Shown here: positions 25,147 through 34,080 of the stretch, one piece after another
Numbering within the stretch: the first letter of the stretch is position 1
How the letters are laid out: each line of letters starts with the position of its first letter
Assembly (NCBI RefSeq): GCF_018531495.1
Contig: NZ_JAHDTI010000009.1
Location: 496,001 to 560,000 of the forward strand
Length of the DNA: 64,000 nucleotides
Direction: 5' to 3'
From: Nonomuraea sediminis
GTDB lineage: Bacteria > Actinomycetota > Actinomycetes > Streptosporangiales > Streptosporangiaceae
Translations under genes and position numbers: made by a program
The notes under the pieces: generated by a model
Told to the model about the DNA's origin: nothing
The model's input: only the letters and a program-made list of their open reading frames with translations
Databases searched by the model: none

Positions 25147-25165
25147 TATGTCGATGGTCGACATA
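25147..25165. promoter_or_regulatory. ROK-type operator TATGTCGA-N3-TCGACATA
   Basis: Perfect 8-bp arms with a 3-nt spacer, between the importer promoter and its GTG start. It nearly matches the site upstream of the second ROK gene (34081-34099). Likely bound by one or both ROK repressors. Confidence 0.6.
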
Positions 25166-25181
25166 ACTAGTCGCAGATCGG

Positions 25182-25211
25182 ATCGTAAGAGGGACTTATA
25201 ACGACGGTCAA
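25182..25211 (-). promoter_or_regulatory. promoter of the sugar-importer operon
   Basis: On the minus strand, TTGACC (25211-25206), an 18-nt spacer and TACGAT (25187-25182). Transcription would start just upstream of the operator at 25147-25165, consistent with repression. A further small dyad GTTGT-GAT-ACAAC (25218-25230) lies next to it. Confidence 0.5.
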
Positions 25212-25263
25212 GCAAAAGTTGTGATACAACCGCAAATAGTCCGACACGAGGGGATTCAACGGA

Positions 25264-26385
25264 GTGGACGGCATGGGAGCGCTGCTCGCCATACTCAGGG
25301 ACGGCCAGGCCCGGACCAAGGCCGACCTGGCCCAGCTCACCGGGCTGGCCAGGTCCACGATCTCGCAGCGGCTCGACACGCTCCTGAGCAACCGCTGGAT
25401 CGTGCCTCACGAGGAGGCCATCGCGTCCGGCGGGCGTCCCGCCACGGCGTTCTCCTTCAACCGGGCCGCCAGGGTCGTGCTGACGGCCGACCTCGGCGCG
25501 ACGCACGACCGGCTGGCGATCACCGACCTCGGCACCGAGATCCTGGCCGAGCGGACCGCCGACGTGGCGATCGACCGCGGGCCCGAGGCGACGCTGGGCT
25601 GGCTCGTCACCAGCTTCACCGACCTGCTCGCCGAGGCCGGGTACACGCTGGACGACGTCTGCGGGGTCGGCGTCGGCCTGCCGGGCCCGGTCGAGCACGC
25701 CTCGGGACGCCCGGTCAATCCGCCGATCATGCCCGGCTGGGACGGCTTCGCCGTACCGGAGTGGCTGGGCGCGCGGCTCGGCGTGCCGGTGCTGGTCGAC
25801 AACGACGTCAACATCATGGCCCTGGGCGAGCACTGGGCCGCGCATCCCCAGACGGACCACCTGATCTTCGTCAAGATCGGCACAGGCATCGGGTGCGGCG
25901 TCATCTCCGACCGCCACCTGCACCGCGGCGCTCAGGGGGCGGCGGGCGACATCGGCCACATCCAGGTGGCGGGCGGCGAGCTGGCCCTGTGCCGGTGCGG
26001 CAACACCGGCTGCCTGGAGGCCATCGCCGGCGGCGCCGCCCTGGCCGCCCAGCTCGAGGGCGCCGTGACCAGCCGCGACGTGGTCAACCTGGTGCGCGCG
26101 GGCAACCTGCCCGCGGTCCAGCTGGTACGGCAGGCGGGACGCGAGATCGGCTCCGTGCTCGCCTCCATGGTCAACTTCTTCAATCCCTCCACCATCGTCA
26201 TCGGCGGCGCGATAGCCGAGGCGGGCGAGCACGTCCTGGCCGGGGTACGCGAGGTGGTCTACAGCCGCTCGCTCCCGCTGGCCACCGAGCACCTGCGCAT
26301 CCAGGCCAGCGAGCTGGGAGACCGGGCAGGCATGATCGGCGCCGCCGTGATGGTGATCGAACACGTGCTGGCCTCGGTGGATTGA
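25264..26385 (+). CDS. ROK-family transcriptional regulator
   Basis: A 373-residue ROK repressor. The N-terminal winged helix (about 5-60) contains TKADLAQLTGLARSTISQRLDTLL. The ROK sugar-kinase-like domain has LTADLGATHDRLAITDL, GVGVGLPGPVEHASG, DNDVNIMALGEH and the zinc motif CRCGNTGCLEA. GTG 25264 with GGGG upstream, or ATG 25273 with GGAG eight bases upstream, are both possible starts. Divergent from the sugar importer and 21 bp before the ebo-type operon, it likely regulates both in response to a sugar or cyclitol ligand. Confidence 0.88.
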   Translation: MDGMGALLAILRDGQARTKADLAQLTGLARSTISQRLDTLLSNRWIVPHEEAIASGGRPATAFSFNRAARVVLTADLGATHDRLAITDLGTEILAERTADVAIDRGPEATLGWLVTSFTDLLAEAGYTLDDVCGVGVGLPGPVEHASGRPVNPPIMPGWDGFAVPEWLGARLGVPVLVDNDVNIMALGEHWAAHPQTDHLIFVKIGTGIGCGVISDRHLHRGAQGAAGDIGHIQVAGGELALCRCGNTGCLEAIAGGAALAAQLEGAVTSRDVVNLVRAGNLPAVQLVRQAGREIGSVLASMVNFFNPSTIVIGGAIAEAGEHVLAGVREVVYSRSLPLATEHLRIQASELGDRAGMIGAAVMVIEHVLASVD

Positions 26386-26406
26386 CCATGAGAGAGGGTG
26401 ACCGGA

Positions 26407-27525
26407 ATGCGGACAGGAGTTTGGCTGATCGGAGCTAGAGGATCCGTGGCCACGGCGACCGTGATCGGCGCCGCGGCGCTGCGGGCCCGATTAGTCCCGC
26501 CGGTGGGCTGCGTGAGCGAGCTGCCCGACTTCGCGGGAGCGCGCCTGCCCGACGTGGCCGACCTGGTCTTCGGCGGCCACGACGTGACCGGGATACCGCT
26601 GGCCAAGCGGGCCGAGCAACTGGCCAGAGGCGGTGCCGTACCCGAGCACGTCGTCCGCCAGGTGGGCCCGGCGATCGAGGCCGCCGAGGCGGAGATCAGG
26701 CCGGGCCACCAGGACGGGGATCCTGGCCAGGCGGTCGAGCGGCTGCGGGACGACCTCGCGGACTTCCGGCGGCGCCACGACCTGGAGCGGGTGGTCGTCA
26801 TCAACGTCGCCTCCACCCAGCCCCGCTCCGAACCCCACCCGGCCACCCGGGACCTGGCCTCCCTCGAGGCCGACCTGCACGTCCTGGACTCCAGCTCCCT
26901 GTACGCCTACGCCGCCATGGGCGGCGGCTGCGCCTACGTCGACTTCACCCCCTCCACCGGCGGGCGCCTGCCCGCCCTGCGCGAGCTGGCGCTGTCCCGG
27001 GGCGTGCCGTACGCGGGCAGCGACGCCAAGACCGGGGAGACGCTGGTGAAGTCGGTGCTGGCGCCGATGTTCGCCCAGCGCGCGCTGCGGGTGCGCTCCT
27101 GGTCGGGGACGAACCTGCTGGGCGGCGGCGACGGGCAGACCCTGGCCGATCCGCTCGCGGCCAGCAGCAAGATCTCCTCCAAGGGCCGGCTGACCACCGA
27201 GGTGCTCGGTTACCCGGTCGACGGCGACATCCACATCGACTACGTCCCCGACCTGGGCGACTGGAAGACGGCCTGGGACCACGTCTCCTTCGAGGGGTTC
27301 CTCGGGGTGGGGATGACGTTGCAGTTCACCTGGCAGGGGTGCGACTCCACGCTGGCCGCGCCGCTGGTGCTCGACCTGGCCAGGTTCATGTCCGCCGCCC
27401 AGGCCGCCGGCCGCGCCGGTCCTGTCCCCGAGCTGGGCTTCTTCTTCAAGGACCCGGTGGACACCACCCAGCACGCCCTGTCGCGGCAGTTCGACGCCCT
27501 CGTGGCCTGGGCCGGGGCGCTGTGA
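26407..27525 (+). CDS. inositol-3-phosphate synthase-like sugar-phosphate cyclase
   Basis: A 372-residue MIPS-family protein. GVWLIGARGSVATATVIGA is the NAD loop; VVINVASTQP, GSDAKTGETLVKSVLAPMF, SGTNLLGGGDGQTL and SSKISSKGRL align with the MIPS core and its lysines. MIPS converts glucose-6-phosphate to myo-inositol-3-phosphate by an internal redox/aldol cycle. AGAGAGGG precedes the ATG; GTG 26398 is also in frame. Its position at the head of an ebo cluster, where a dehydroquinate-synthase-like cyclase (EboD) is usual, suggests it supplies a cyclitol phosphate. It may be paralogous to the housekeeping enzyme elsewhere in the genome. Confidence 0.82.
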   Translation: MRTGVWLIGARGSVATATVIGAAALRARLVPPVGCVSELPDFAGARLPDVADLVFGGHDVTGIPLAKRAEQLARGGAVPEHVVRQVGPAIEAAEAEIRPGHQDGDPGQAVERLRDDLADFRRRHDLERVVVINVASTQPRSEPHPATRDLASLEADLHVLDSSSLYAYAAMGGGCAYVDFTPSTGGRLPALRELALSRGVPYAGSDAKTGETLVKSVLAPMFAQRALRVRSWSGTNLLGGGDGQTLADPLAASSKISSKGRLTTEVLGYPVDGDIHIDYVPDLGDWKTAWDHVSFEGFLGVGMTLQFTWQGCDSTLAAPLVLDLARFMSAAQAAGRAGPVPELGFFFKDPVDTTQHALSRQFDALVAWAGAL

Positions 27526-28388
27526 GGCCGGGCCGGTTACGGGCCCTGCTCGAGCTGGTCCGTGCCTCTGCCGCGCTGTCGGTGCCCGGCGACCTGCTGG
27601 CCGGGGCCGCGGCGGCGGGCAGGCCGGTGAAGCCCGGGCTGGTGGCGGGGTCCATCTGCCTCTACTGGGCGGGGATGGCTCTCAACGACTACGCCGACCG
27701 GGAGGTGGACGCGCGGGAGCGCCCCGAGCGGCCGATCCCGTCGGGTCGAGTCTCGCCCGGAGCCGCGCTGGGGGCGAGCGTGGGGCTCACCGCCGCCGGG
27801 CTGGCACTGGCCGCCGTCTCGGGCGGGAGACGGGCGATGGCGGTCGCGGTGCCGCTCGCCGCCACCGTGTGGGCCTATGACCTGCGGCTGAAGTCCACGG
27901 CCGTAGGTCCGGTGGCCATGGCGGCCTGCCGTGCGCTCAACGTGTTGTTAGGCGGCCGCTCGGCCAGGGCGGTGCCGTCCGCGCTGCTCGTGGGCGCCCA
28001 CACCGCGGCGGTCACCGCGTTGAGCAGGCGCGAGGTCGAGGGCACCGGCCCCGCTGTACCCACCGCCACCCTGGCCGCAACCACCGCCATCGCCGTTACG
28101 GCCGCGACCATGACGGGCCGCGCCATTGGCGGCGCCCCGGCCGGGACCCGCGCGGTCACCGGCGTGCTGGCCGCCTCCTACCTCGGGTCCTTCGGCAGGG
28201 CCCAGGTCGAGACGGTGAAGGACGGGTCGCCGCCCACGGTCAGGAAGGCGGTGGGCGCGGGAATCATGGCGCTGATCCCGCTGCAGGCCGCCCTGATCGC
28301 AGGAAGCGGCAACCTGGCGGGAGCGCTGGCCGTGGTCGCCGCCCACCCGCTGGCCAGCCGCCTGGCCAGGAAGGTCTCCCCAACATGA
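27522..28388 (+). CDS. eboC: UbiA-family prenyltransferase (EboC / SCO3242 type)
   Basis: A 288-residue membrane protein with about eight hydrophobic segments. The first Asp-rich motif NDYADREVDARERPERPIP is the NDXXDXXXD site for prenyl diphosphate and Mg; YDLRLKSTAVGP is the second loop. UbiA enzymes transfer a prenyl group to an aromatic or polyol acceptor in the membrane. GTG overlaps the cyclase stop (GTGA), and its own stop overlaps the next ATG. In known ebo clusters this position is EboC. Acceptor unknown, possibly the cyclitol. Confidence 0.85.
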   Translation: MRPGRLRALLELVRASAALSVPGDLLAGAAAAGRPVKPGLVAGSICLYWAGMALNDYADREVDARERPERPIPSGRVSPGAALGASVGLTAAGLALAAVSGGRRAMAVAVPLAATVWAYDLRLKSTAVGPVAMAACRALNVLLGGRSARAVPSALLVGAHTAAVTALSRREVEGTGPAVPTATLAATTAIAVTAATMTGRAIGGAPAGTRAVTGVLAASYLGSFGRAQVETVKDGSPPTVRKAVGAGIMALIPLQAALIAGSGNLAGALAVVAAHPLASRLARKVSPT

Positions 28389-29686
28389 GGTTCGGCTACG
28401 GGACCAACGGGTTCGACAACCACCGCCTCGACGACGCCCTGGCCATCCTGGCCGACCTCGGCTACGACGGCGTCGCCATCACCCTCGACCACCACCACCT
28501 CGATCCCTACTCCTTCCCCGACGTCAGCCGCATCGCCCGGCGACTCGGCGACCTGGGCCTGTCCTGCGTCGTCGAGACGGGCGCCCGCTACCTCCTGGAC
28601 CCCTGGCGCAAGCACCAGCCCACCCTCTTCGACTCCGACAGGAGGATCGACCTGCTGCGCAGGGCGTGCGCCATGGCCGCCGACCTGGGCGCCACGGCGG
28701 TCTCCTTCTGGAGCGGCAGCCCTCCCGATCTGGAGGATCCCTGGGACCGCCTCACCCACGCCTGCGCCGAGGTGCTCGAGGCGGCCGACAGGTACCGCGT
28801 CCCGCTCGGGTTCGAGCCCGAGCCCGGCATGTTCATCGACACCATCGACGGCTACCTGGCCCTGCGCGACCGGCTCGGCGCGCCGGACCTGTTCGGGCTC
28901 ACGCTGGACATCGGCCACTGCCGCTGCCTGGAGCCCGCCCCGGTGGCCGAATGCGTACGGCGGGCCCTGCCGTACCTGGTCAACGTGCAGATCGACGACA
29001 TGCGGCGGGGCGTGCACGAGCACCTGGAGTTCGGCGAGGGCGAGATCGAGTTCGCCCCCGTGCTCGCGGCGCTGCGCGACTTCCCCGGCCTGGTCGCCGT
29101 CGAGCTGCCCCGGCACTCCCACGCGGCGGTGGACGTGGCCCGCCGTTCCCTGGCATTCCTCCGGAAGGCGGAGAGCATGGCGCGATCCCTGCACGAGGCG
29201 TGTGACCTGCTGAGAACCGAACCCCGCAAGATCGCCACCCTCTTCCCCGCGGCCGCCCGCACCTGGGGAGAGGAGTCACGGCAGCAGCTGATCGCGGCGC
29301 TCCCCCGCGACGCTGCGGCGCGCGAGCTGCCCGATCTCTACCGGTACGGCGACGCCGGGGAGAAGCTGGCCGTCCTGCGCGCGCTGGAGGCGATCGACGG
29401 TGACGAGGGCGTGCCCCTCGTGCTCGACGCGCTGCGCACCAACGACACCCGGTTGATCGAGTCGGCGATGGGCGGTTACGCCGCCGCCCACCTGCCCGCC
29501 GACGCCTGGCGGCAGGGCGTGCTCAAGTGCGTGTTCTGCGGCATCCCGCTGGCCCGGGTGGCGGGACTCGGGCAGCGGACCGACCCGGAACTGGTCCGCA
29601 TGCTGGCCGACTACGCCAGGGAGCGGACGGCGGCGGGCCGCGAGGTAGCGGCGGACGTGATGGAGGTCGTCCATGCGCATCTTTGA
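28385..29686 (+). CDS. eboA: TIM-barrel isomerase fused to an EboA domain
   Basis: A 433-residue two-domain protein. Residues 1-260 form an AP_endonuc_2 TIM barrel (RFGYGTNGFDNHRLDDALAIL, LGFEPEPGMFIDT, TLDIGHCRCLEP, VQIDDMRRGVHEH). About 265-433 is an EboA-type helical domain (WGEESRQQLIAALPR, DLYRYGDAGEKLAVLRAL, VLKCVFCGIPLARVAGL). In cyanobacteria EboA is separate, so the fusion physically links an isomerase to the ebo system. Overlaps its neighbours by 4 and 14 bases. Confidence 0.8.
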   Translation: MRFGYGTNGFDNHRLDDALAILADLGYDGVAITLDHHHLDPYSFPDVSRIARRLGDLGLSCVVETGARYLLDPWRKHQPTLFDSDRRIDLLRRACAMAADLGATAVSFWSGSPPDLEDPWDRLTHACAEVLEAADRYRVPLGFEPEPGMFIDTIDGYLALRDRLGAPDLFGLTLDIGHCRCLEPAPVAECVRRALPYLVNVQIDDMRRGVHEHLEFGEGEIEFAPVLAALRDFPGLVAVELPRHSHAAVDVARRSLAFLRKAESMARSLHEACDLLRTEPRKIATLFPAAARTWGEESRQQLIAALPRDAAARELPDLYRYGDAGEKLAVLRALEAIDGDEGVPLVLDALRTNDTRLIESAMGGYAAAHLPADAWRQGVLKCVFCGIPLARVAGLGQRTDPELVRMLADYARERTAAGREVAADVMEVVHAHL

Positions 29687-30515
29687 TCCCCACATCCACA
29701 TGACGTCCAGGACCACCGACGACTACGAGGCGATGGCCGCGGCGGGAGTGCGTGCCCTGGTCGAGCCGGCCTTCTGGCTGGGTCAGCCGCGCACCTCGGC
29801 GGCCAGCTTCGCCGACTACTTCGACTCGCTGGTCGGCTGGGAGCCCTTCCGCGCCGGCCAGTTCGGCATCGCCCACCACTGCACGATCGCGCTCAACCCC
29901 AAGGAGGCCAACGACCCGCGCTGCCGCGAGGTGCTGGAGATCATCCCGCGCTATCTCGCCAAGGACCGGGTGGTCGCCGTGGGCGAGGTCGGCTACGACT
30001 CGATGACCCCGGAGGAGGACGAGGTCTTCGCCGCCCAGCTGGCGCTCGCGCGCGAGTCCGGCCTGCCGGTCCTCGTGCACACCCCGCACCGCGACAAGGT
30101 GGCGGGCACCAGGCGCACCCTCGACGTCGTCCGCGAGGCGGGGATCGCGCCCGAGCGCGTCGTGGTCGACCACCTCAACGAGCTCACCGTCGGCCTGGTC
30201 GCCGGGTCGGGCTGCTGGATGGGCTTCTCCATCTACCCGGACACCAAGATGGACGAGCGGCGCATGGTCAAGATCCTCCAGGAGTACGGCACGGCCGGCA
30301 TCCTGATCAACTCGGCCGCCGACTGGGGACGCAGCGACCCGCTGAAGACCCGCAGGACCGGCGAGGCGATGCTAGCGGCCGGGTTCTCCGACGACGACGT
30401 CGACCGGGTGCTGTGGCGCAATCCCGTCGAGTTCTACGGGCAGAGCGGCCGGCTGGCGCTGGACACCGCGGCCGGTGAGACCTTCGCCGGCAACTCGATC
30501 AAGCGGGGTGGCTGA
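29673..30515 (+). CDS. eboB: TatD-family metal-dependent hydrolase (EboB)
   Basis: A 280-residue amidohydrolase-fold protein. FDPHIHM gives the HxH metal ligands near the N-terminus; AVGEVGYDSM has the Glu, VLVHTPHRDK the His, VVVDHLNE the second His and INSAADWG the Asp, as in TatD. Canonical TatD enzymes are DNases or deoxynucleases, but in the ebo setting a hydrolysis of a metabolite is more likely. The start lies within the fused EboA gene (14-base overlap); the stop overlaps eboE (TGATG). Confidence 0.85.
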   Translation: MRIFDPHIHMTSRTTDDYEAMAAAGVRALVEPAFWLGQPRTSAASFADYFDSLVGWEPFRAGQFGIAHHCTIALNPKEANDPRCREVLEIIPRYLAKDRVVAVGEVGYDSMTPEEDEVFAAQLALARESGLPVLVHTPHRDKVAGTRRTLDVVREAGIAPERVVVDHLNELTVGLVAGSGCWMGFSIYPDTKMDERRMVKILQEYGTAGILINSAADWGRSDPLKTRRTGEAMLAAGFSDDDVDRVLWRNPVEFYGQSGRLALDTAAGETFAGNSIKRGG

Positions 30516-31606
30516 TGCGCTTCCGCCACCGCGACCGCCTGGTCCACCTCGCCTACTGCACCAACGTCCATCCCGCTGAGGACCTGGCGGGGGTGGTCGC
30601 CCAGTTCGACCGGTACGCGGTCCCCGTGCGCGAGCGGCTCGGCGCCGGGCTGCTGGGGCTGGGCCTGTGGCTGGCGGCTCCCGCGGCGGCCGAGGTACGG
30701 GCCCATCCCGAGCGGCTGCGGGCCGAGCTGGCGGGGCGGGGCCTGGAGGTGGTCACGCTCAACGGCTTCCCCTACGACGGGTTCCAGCGGCCGGTGGTCA
30801 AGGGGGCGGTGTACCGGCCGGACTGGGCCGAGCCGGAGCGCCTGGCCTACACCGCCGACCTGGCCTGGGCGCTGGCCGCGCTGCTGCCGGAGGACGCCGC
30901 CCGTGGCAGCATCTCCACGCTGCCGCTGTGCTGGCGCACCCGCTCGGCCGACGCCGCACTGGCCGCCCTGGACCTGCTGGCGATCGAACTCCAGGCAGTC
31001 GAGAGCGCCACCGGGCGCAGGATCCGGGTCGGATTCGAGCCGGAACCCGGGTGCGTCATCGAGACCGTCGACCAGGCCGCCGCCCTCCTCAAAGACTTCG
31101 ATCCCCGATATTTCGGGATATGCCTGGACACGTGCCACCTCGCGGTTATGCACGAGGATCCCCGCGAGGCCCTCGACAAGCTGGGCGGATTACCCGTCGT
31201 CAAGGTCCAGGCGTCCGCCGCCCTGGAGGCCCGCGACCCCGCCGCCGCTCGCCGGGAGTTGGAGCGCTTCGTCGAGCCCCGCTTCCTGCACCAGACCAGG
31301 GCGGGCTCGCTGGGCGCCGACGACCTCGACGAGGCGCTGGCCGTACTGCCTGATGACCGGCCCTGGCGCGTGCACTTCCACATCCCCCTGCACGCCGACC
31401 CGCCGCCGCCGCTGTCCAGCACCCGGCCGGTGCTGCGGCAGGCGCTGGCCGAGGTGCTGGCGAGCACCGACGCCGACCACCTCGAGGTCGAGACCTACAC
31501 CTGGGACGTCCTGCCCGGCAGGCAGGACGACCTGGCCGCGGGCATCGCCGCCGAGCTGGCCTGGACCCGCGACACCCTGATCGAACTCGGCCTCGAGGAG
31601 GCGTGA
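30515..31606 (+). CDS. eboE: metabolite traffic protein EboE
   Basis: A 363-residue TIM-barrel protein. VHLAYCTNVHPAEDLAGV near the N-terminus is the hallmark of EboE; VGFEPEPGCVIETVDQ and GICLDTCHLAVMHEDP resemble the isomerase ligands, and RVHFHIPLHAD and LEVETYTWDVLP are strongly conserved EboE segments. In cyanobacteria the ebo genes are required to move the scytonemin monomer to the periplasm. Overlaps by one base with both neighbours. Confidence 0.9.
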   Translation: MRFRHRDRLVHLAYCTNVHPAEDLAGVVAQFDRYAVPVRERLGAGLLGLGLWLAAPAAAEVRAHPERLRAELAGRGLEVVTLNGFPYDGFQRPVVKGAVYRPDWAEPERLAYTADLAWALAALLPEDAARGSISTLPLCWRTRSADAALAALDLLAIELQAVESATGRRIRVGFEPEPGCVIETVDQAAALLKDFDPRYFGICLDTCHLAVMHEDPREALDKLGGLPVVKVQASAALEARDPAAARRELERFVEPRFLHQTRAGSLGADDLDEALAVLPDDRPWRVHFHIPLHADPPPPLSSTRPVLRQALAEVLASTDADHLEVETYTWDVLPGRQDDLAAGIAAELAWTRDTLIELGLEEA

Positions 31607-32949
31607 TGGCGCTCGTCGTGATCAACGTGGTGGGCCTCACACCGCGCCTGCTCCCGCACATGCCCGCGGTACGTTCGGTGGCCGACCAGGGCTTCTCGGC
31701 CCCGCTCGAGACGGTCTTCCCCGCGGTGACCTGCTCGGTCCAGTCCTCCATGCTCACCGGGCTGCCGCCGCGCGAGCACGGCATCGTCGGCAACGGCTGG
31801 TACTTCCGCGACCTGGGCGAGGTCCACCTGTGGCGGCAGCACAACGCCCTCGTCCAGGGCTCCAAGGTCTGGGACGAGCTGGACGGCACGGTCGCCAACC
31901 TGTGCTGGTGGTACGCCATGGGGGCGCGCGTCGACTGGACGGTCACCCCGCGCCCGATCTACTACGCCGACGGCCGCAAGGAGCCCGACTGCTACACCTA
32001 CCCTGCCGACCTCCACGACGACCTGGTCTCCAGGATCGGCGGCTTCCCGCTCTTCACCTACTGGGGTCCGACCGCGTCCATCGCCTCCAGCCGGTGGATC
32101 ATCGCGGCGGCCGGGCGCGTTCTCCAGCGCCACGCCCCGGACCTGCTGCTCGTCTACGTCCCGCATCTCGACTACGACCTGCAGCGCTTCGGGCCCTCCT
32201 CAGGCGAGGCGGTGCGGGCCGCCACCGAGGTGGACACGGCGCTGCGGCCCCTGATCGAGCTGTGCCGCGAGCGCGGCGACCAGGTGCTGGTCGTCTCCGA
32301 GTACGGCATCACCGGCGTCTCCCGGCCCGTCGACGTCAACCGGGCGCTGCGCAGGGCCGGGCTCCTGCACGTGCACACCCAGGACGGCATGGAGTACCTG
32401 GACCCGTGGACCTCGCGCGCCTTCGCCGTCGCCGACCACCAGGTCGCCCACGTCTACGTCCGCGACCCTGCCGACCTGGGCAGGACGCGGGCGGTCCTGG
32501 CCGAGCTCGACGGCGTCGACCTGGTGCTGGACGCCGAGACCAAACCCGCCTTCGGCATCGACCACGAGCGCGCCGGCGACCTGGTGGCCGTGGCCGAGCC
32601 CGACTCGTGGTTCACCTACTACTACTGGCTGGACGACGCGCGCGCGCCCGACTTCGCCCGCGCGGTGGAGATCCACCGCAAGCCCGGCTACGACCCGGCC
32701 GAGCTGCTGTTCGCGCCGGGCGGCAAGCTGCGCGCCGCCAGGGCGTTGCTGCGCAAGAAGACCGGGCTGCGCTACCTGATGGACGTCGTGCCGCTCGACC
32801 CGTCGGGCGTGCGCGGCAGTCACGGCCAGCTGCCCGACAGCCGGGACGACGGCCCGGTGCTGCTGTGCTCGGACCCGTCGGTGGCGGCGGAGAAGTACGC
32901 GGCCACCGACGTCAAGCAGCTCATCCTGCGCCTGCGACGAGCCGGTTGA
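31606..32949 (+). CDS. eboF: alkaline-phosphatase-superfamily phosphodiesterase (EboF-type)
   Basis: A 447-residue type I phosphodiesterase/nucleotide-pyrophosphatase-like protein. VVGLTPRLL (usually a DGL motif), the nucleophile segment FPAVTCSVQSSMLTGLPPREHGI with Thr and HG, YVPHLDYDLQRFGP with Asp/His and VSEYGITGV form the metal sites. No signal peptide, so it acts in the cytoplasm unless exported another way. The ATG at 31606 overlaps the eboE stop with GAGGAGG four bases upstream; GTG 31603 is less suitable. The last gene of the ebo operon; its 3' end overlaps the facing ROK gene by 29 bp. Confidence 0.83.
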   Translation: MALVVINVVGLTPRLLPHMPAVRSVADQGFSAPLETVFPAVTCSVQSSMLTGLPPREHGIVGNGWYFRDLGEVHLWRQHNALVQGSKVWDELDGTVANLCWWYAMGARVDWTVTPRPIYYADGRKEPDCYTYPADLHDDLVSRIGGFPLFTYWGPTASIASSRWIIAAAGRVLQRHAPDLLLVYVPHLDYDLQRFGPSSGEAVRAATEVDTALRPLIELCRERGDQVLVVSEYGITGVSRPVDVNRALRRAGLLHVHTQDGMEYLDPWTSRAFAVADHQVAHVYVRDPADLGRTRAVLAELDGVDLVLDAETKPAFGIDHERAGDLVAVAEPDSWFTYYYWLDDARAPDFARAVEIHRKPGYDPAELLFAPGGKLRAARALLRKKTGLRYLMDVVPLDPSGVRGSHGQLPDSRDDGPVLLCSDPSVAAEKYAATDVKQLILRLRRAG

Positions 32950-34072
32950 CGTTCGCCACCGACAGGTGGTGCTCGATGGCGAGGATCCCGGCGCCCAGCG
33001 CCGCCGCGTCCTCCCCGGTGTGGCTCGGCGCGATCTCCAGCTCGTGGGTGGCCAGCGGCAGCGAGCGCCGGTAGATCGTCTCGCGGATGCCGGCGAGCAG
33101 GTGCTCGTGAACCCTGGCCATCACGCCGCCGATCACGATGACCTGCGGGTTGAAGAAGTTGACCAGGCCGGCCAGTACCTCGCCGATGAGCCGGCCGGCC
33201 TCCCGCACCAGCCTGAGCGCCTGCGTGTTGCCGCTCTGCACCAGGGCCACCACGTCCGAGCCGGACTCGGCGGGGATGCCCAGCTCGGTCAGTCGTCGCG
33301 CCAGCGCGGTCCCGCCCGCGACGGCCTCCAGGCAGGCGCTGTTGCCGCAGCGGCAGCCCGCATCCTCGTGCCCGCTCACCCGGATGTGGCCGATGTCGCC
33401 CGCCGACCCCTGCGCGCCCCTGTGCAGCCTGCCGTCGGCGATGATCCCGCAGCCGATGCCGCTGCCGATCTTGACGAACAGCAGGTGGTCGACGTGCTGG
33501 AAGGCGTTGCGGTGCTCGCCCAGCGCCATCACGTTGACGTCGTTGTCCACCAGCACCTTGGTGTCGAAGTGGTCCGGGATCGGGTACTCGTTCCAGCCCG
33601 GCATGATCGGCGGGTTGTTCGGCCGCCCCGTGGCGAACTCGACCGGCCCCGGCACGCCGATGCCCATGGCCTCGAGCGACCCCTTGGTCCGCCCCGTCTC
33701 GGCCAGCAGGCCCTCCACCCGCCGGTCGACGTGGGCCAGCACGACCTCGGGCCCCTCCTCGATCCTGATCGGGTCCTCCACGCACGCCAGCACCCGCCCC
33801 GACAGGTCCATCAGCGCGACGCGGCAGTGCGTGACACCCAGGTCCACGCCGGCCACGGTGCTCCTGTCCGTCGCCAGCCGCAGGTGTCGCGGCGGGCGCC
33901 CGCCGGTCGACTCCATGGCCTCGCTCTCCTCCAGCAGGCCGCGCTCCACGAGCGCGTCGATCCGCTGGGAGACGGTCGACCTGGCCAGGCCCGTGAGCTT
34001 GGCCAGGTCGGCTCGCGTGGTCGCCGCCCCGGCGCTGATGAGAGCCAGGAGGTCGCCGGCCGTTGAGGTCAT
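32921..34072 (-). CDS. ROK-family transcriptional regulator (second)
   Basis: A 383-residue ROK repressor paralogous to the one at 25264. HTH: TRADLAKLTGLARSTVSQRIDALV. ROK domain: VAGVDLGVTHCRVALMDL, GIGVPGPVEFATG, VDNDVNVMALGEH and CRCGNSACLEAVAGG (Cys zinc motif with the same spacing). Its promoter carries a site almost the same as the importer operator, pointing to auto- or cross-regulation. Ligand unknown. Confidence 0.88.
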   Translation of the reverse strand: MTSTAGDLLALISAGAATTRADLAKLTGLARSTVSQRIDALVERGLLEESEAMESTGGRPPRHLRLATDRSTVAGVDLGVTHCRVALMDLSGRVLACVEDPIRIEEGPEVVLAHVDRRVEGLLAETGRTKGSLEAMGIGVPGPVEFATGRPNNPPIMPGWNEYPIPDHFDTKVLVDNDVNVMALGEHRNAFQHVDHLLFVKIGSGIGCGIIADGRLHRGAQGSAGDIGHIRVSGHEDAGCRCGNSACLEAVAGGTALARRLTELGIPAESGSDVVALVQSGNTQALRLVREAGRLIGEVLAGLVNFFNPQVIVIGGVMARVHEHLLAGIRETIYRRSLPLATHELEIAPSHTGEDAAALGAGILAIEHHLSVANVNRLVAGAG

Positions 34073-34080
34073 GCCGCGAT

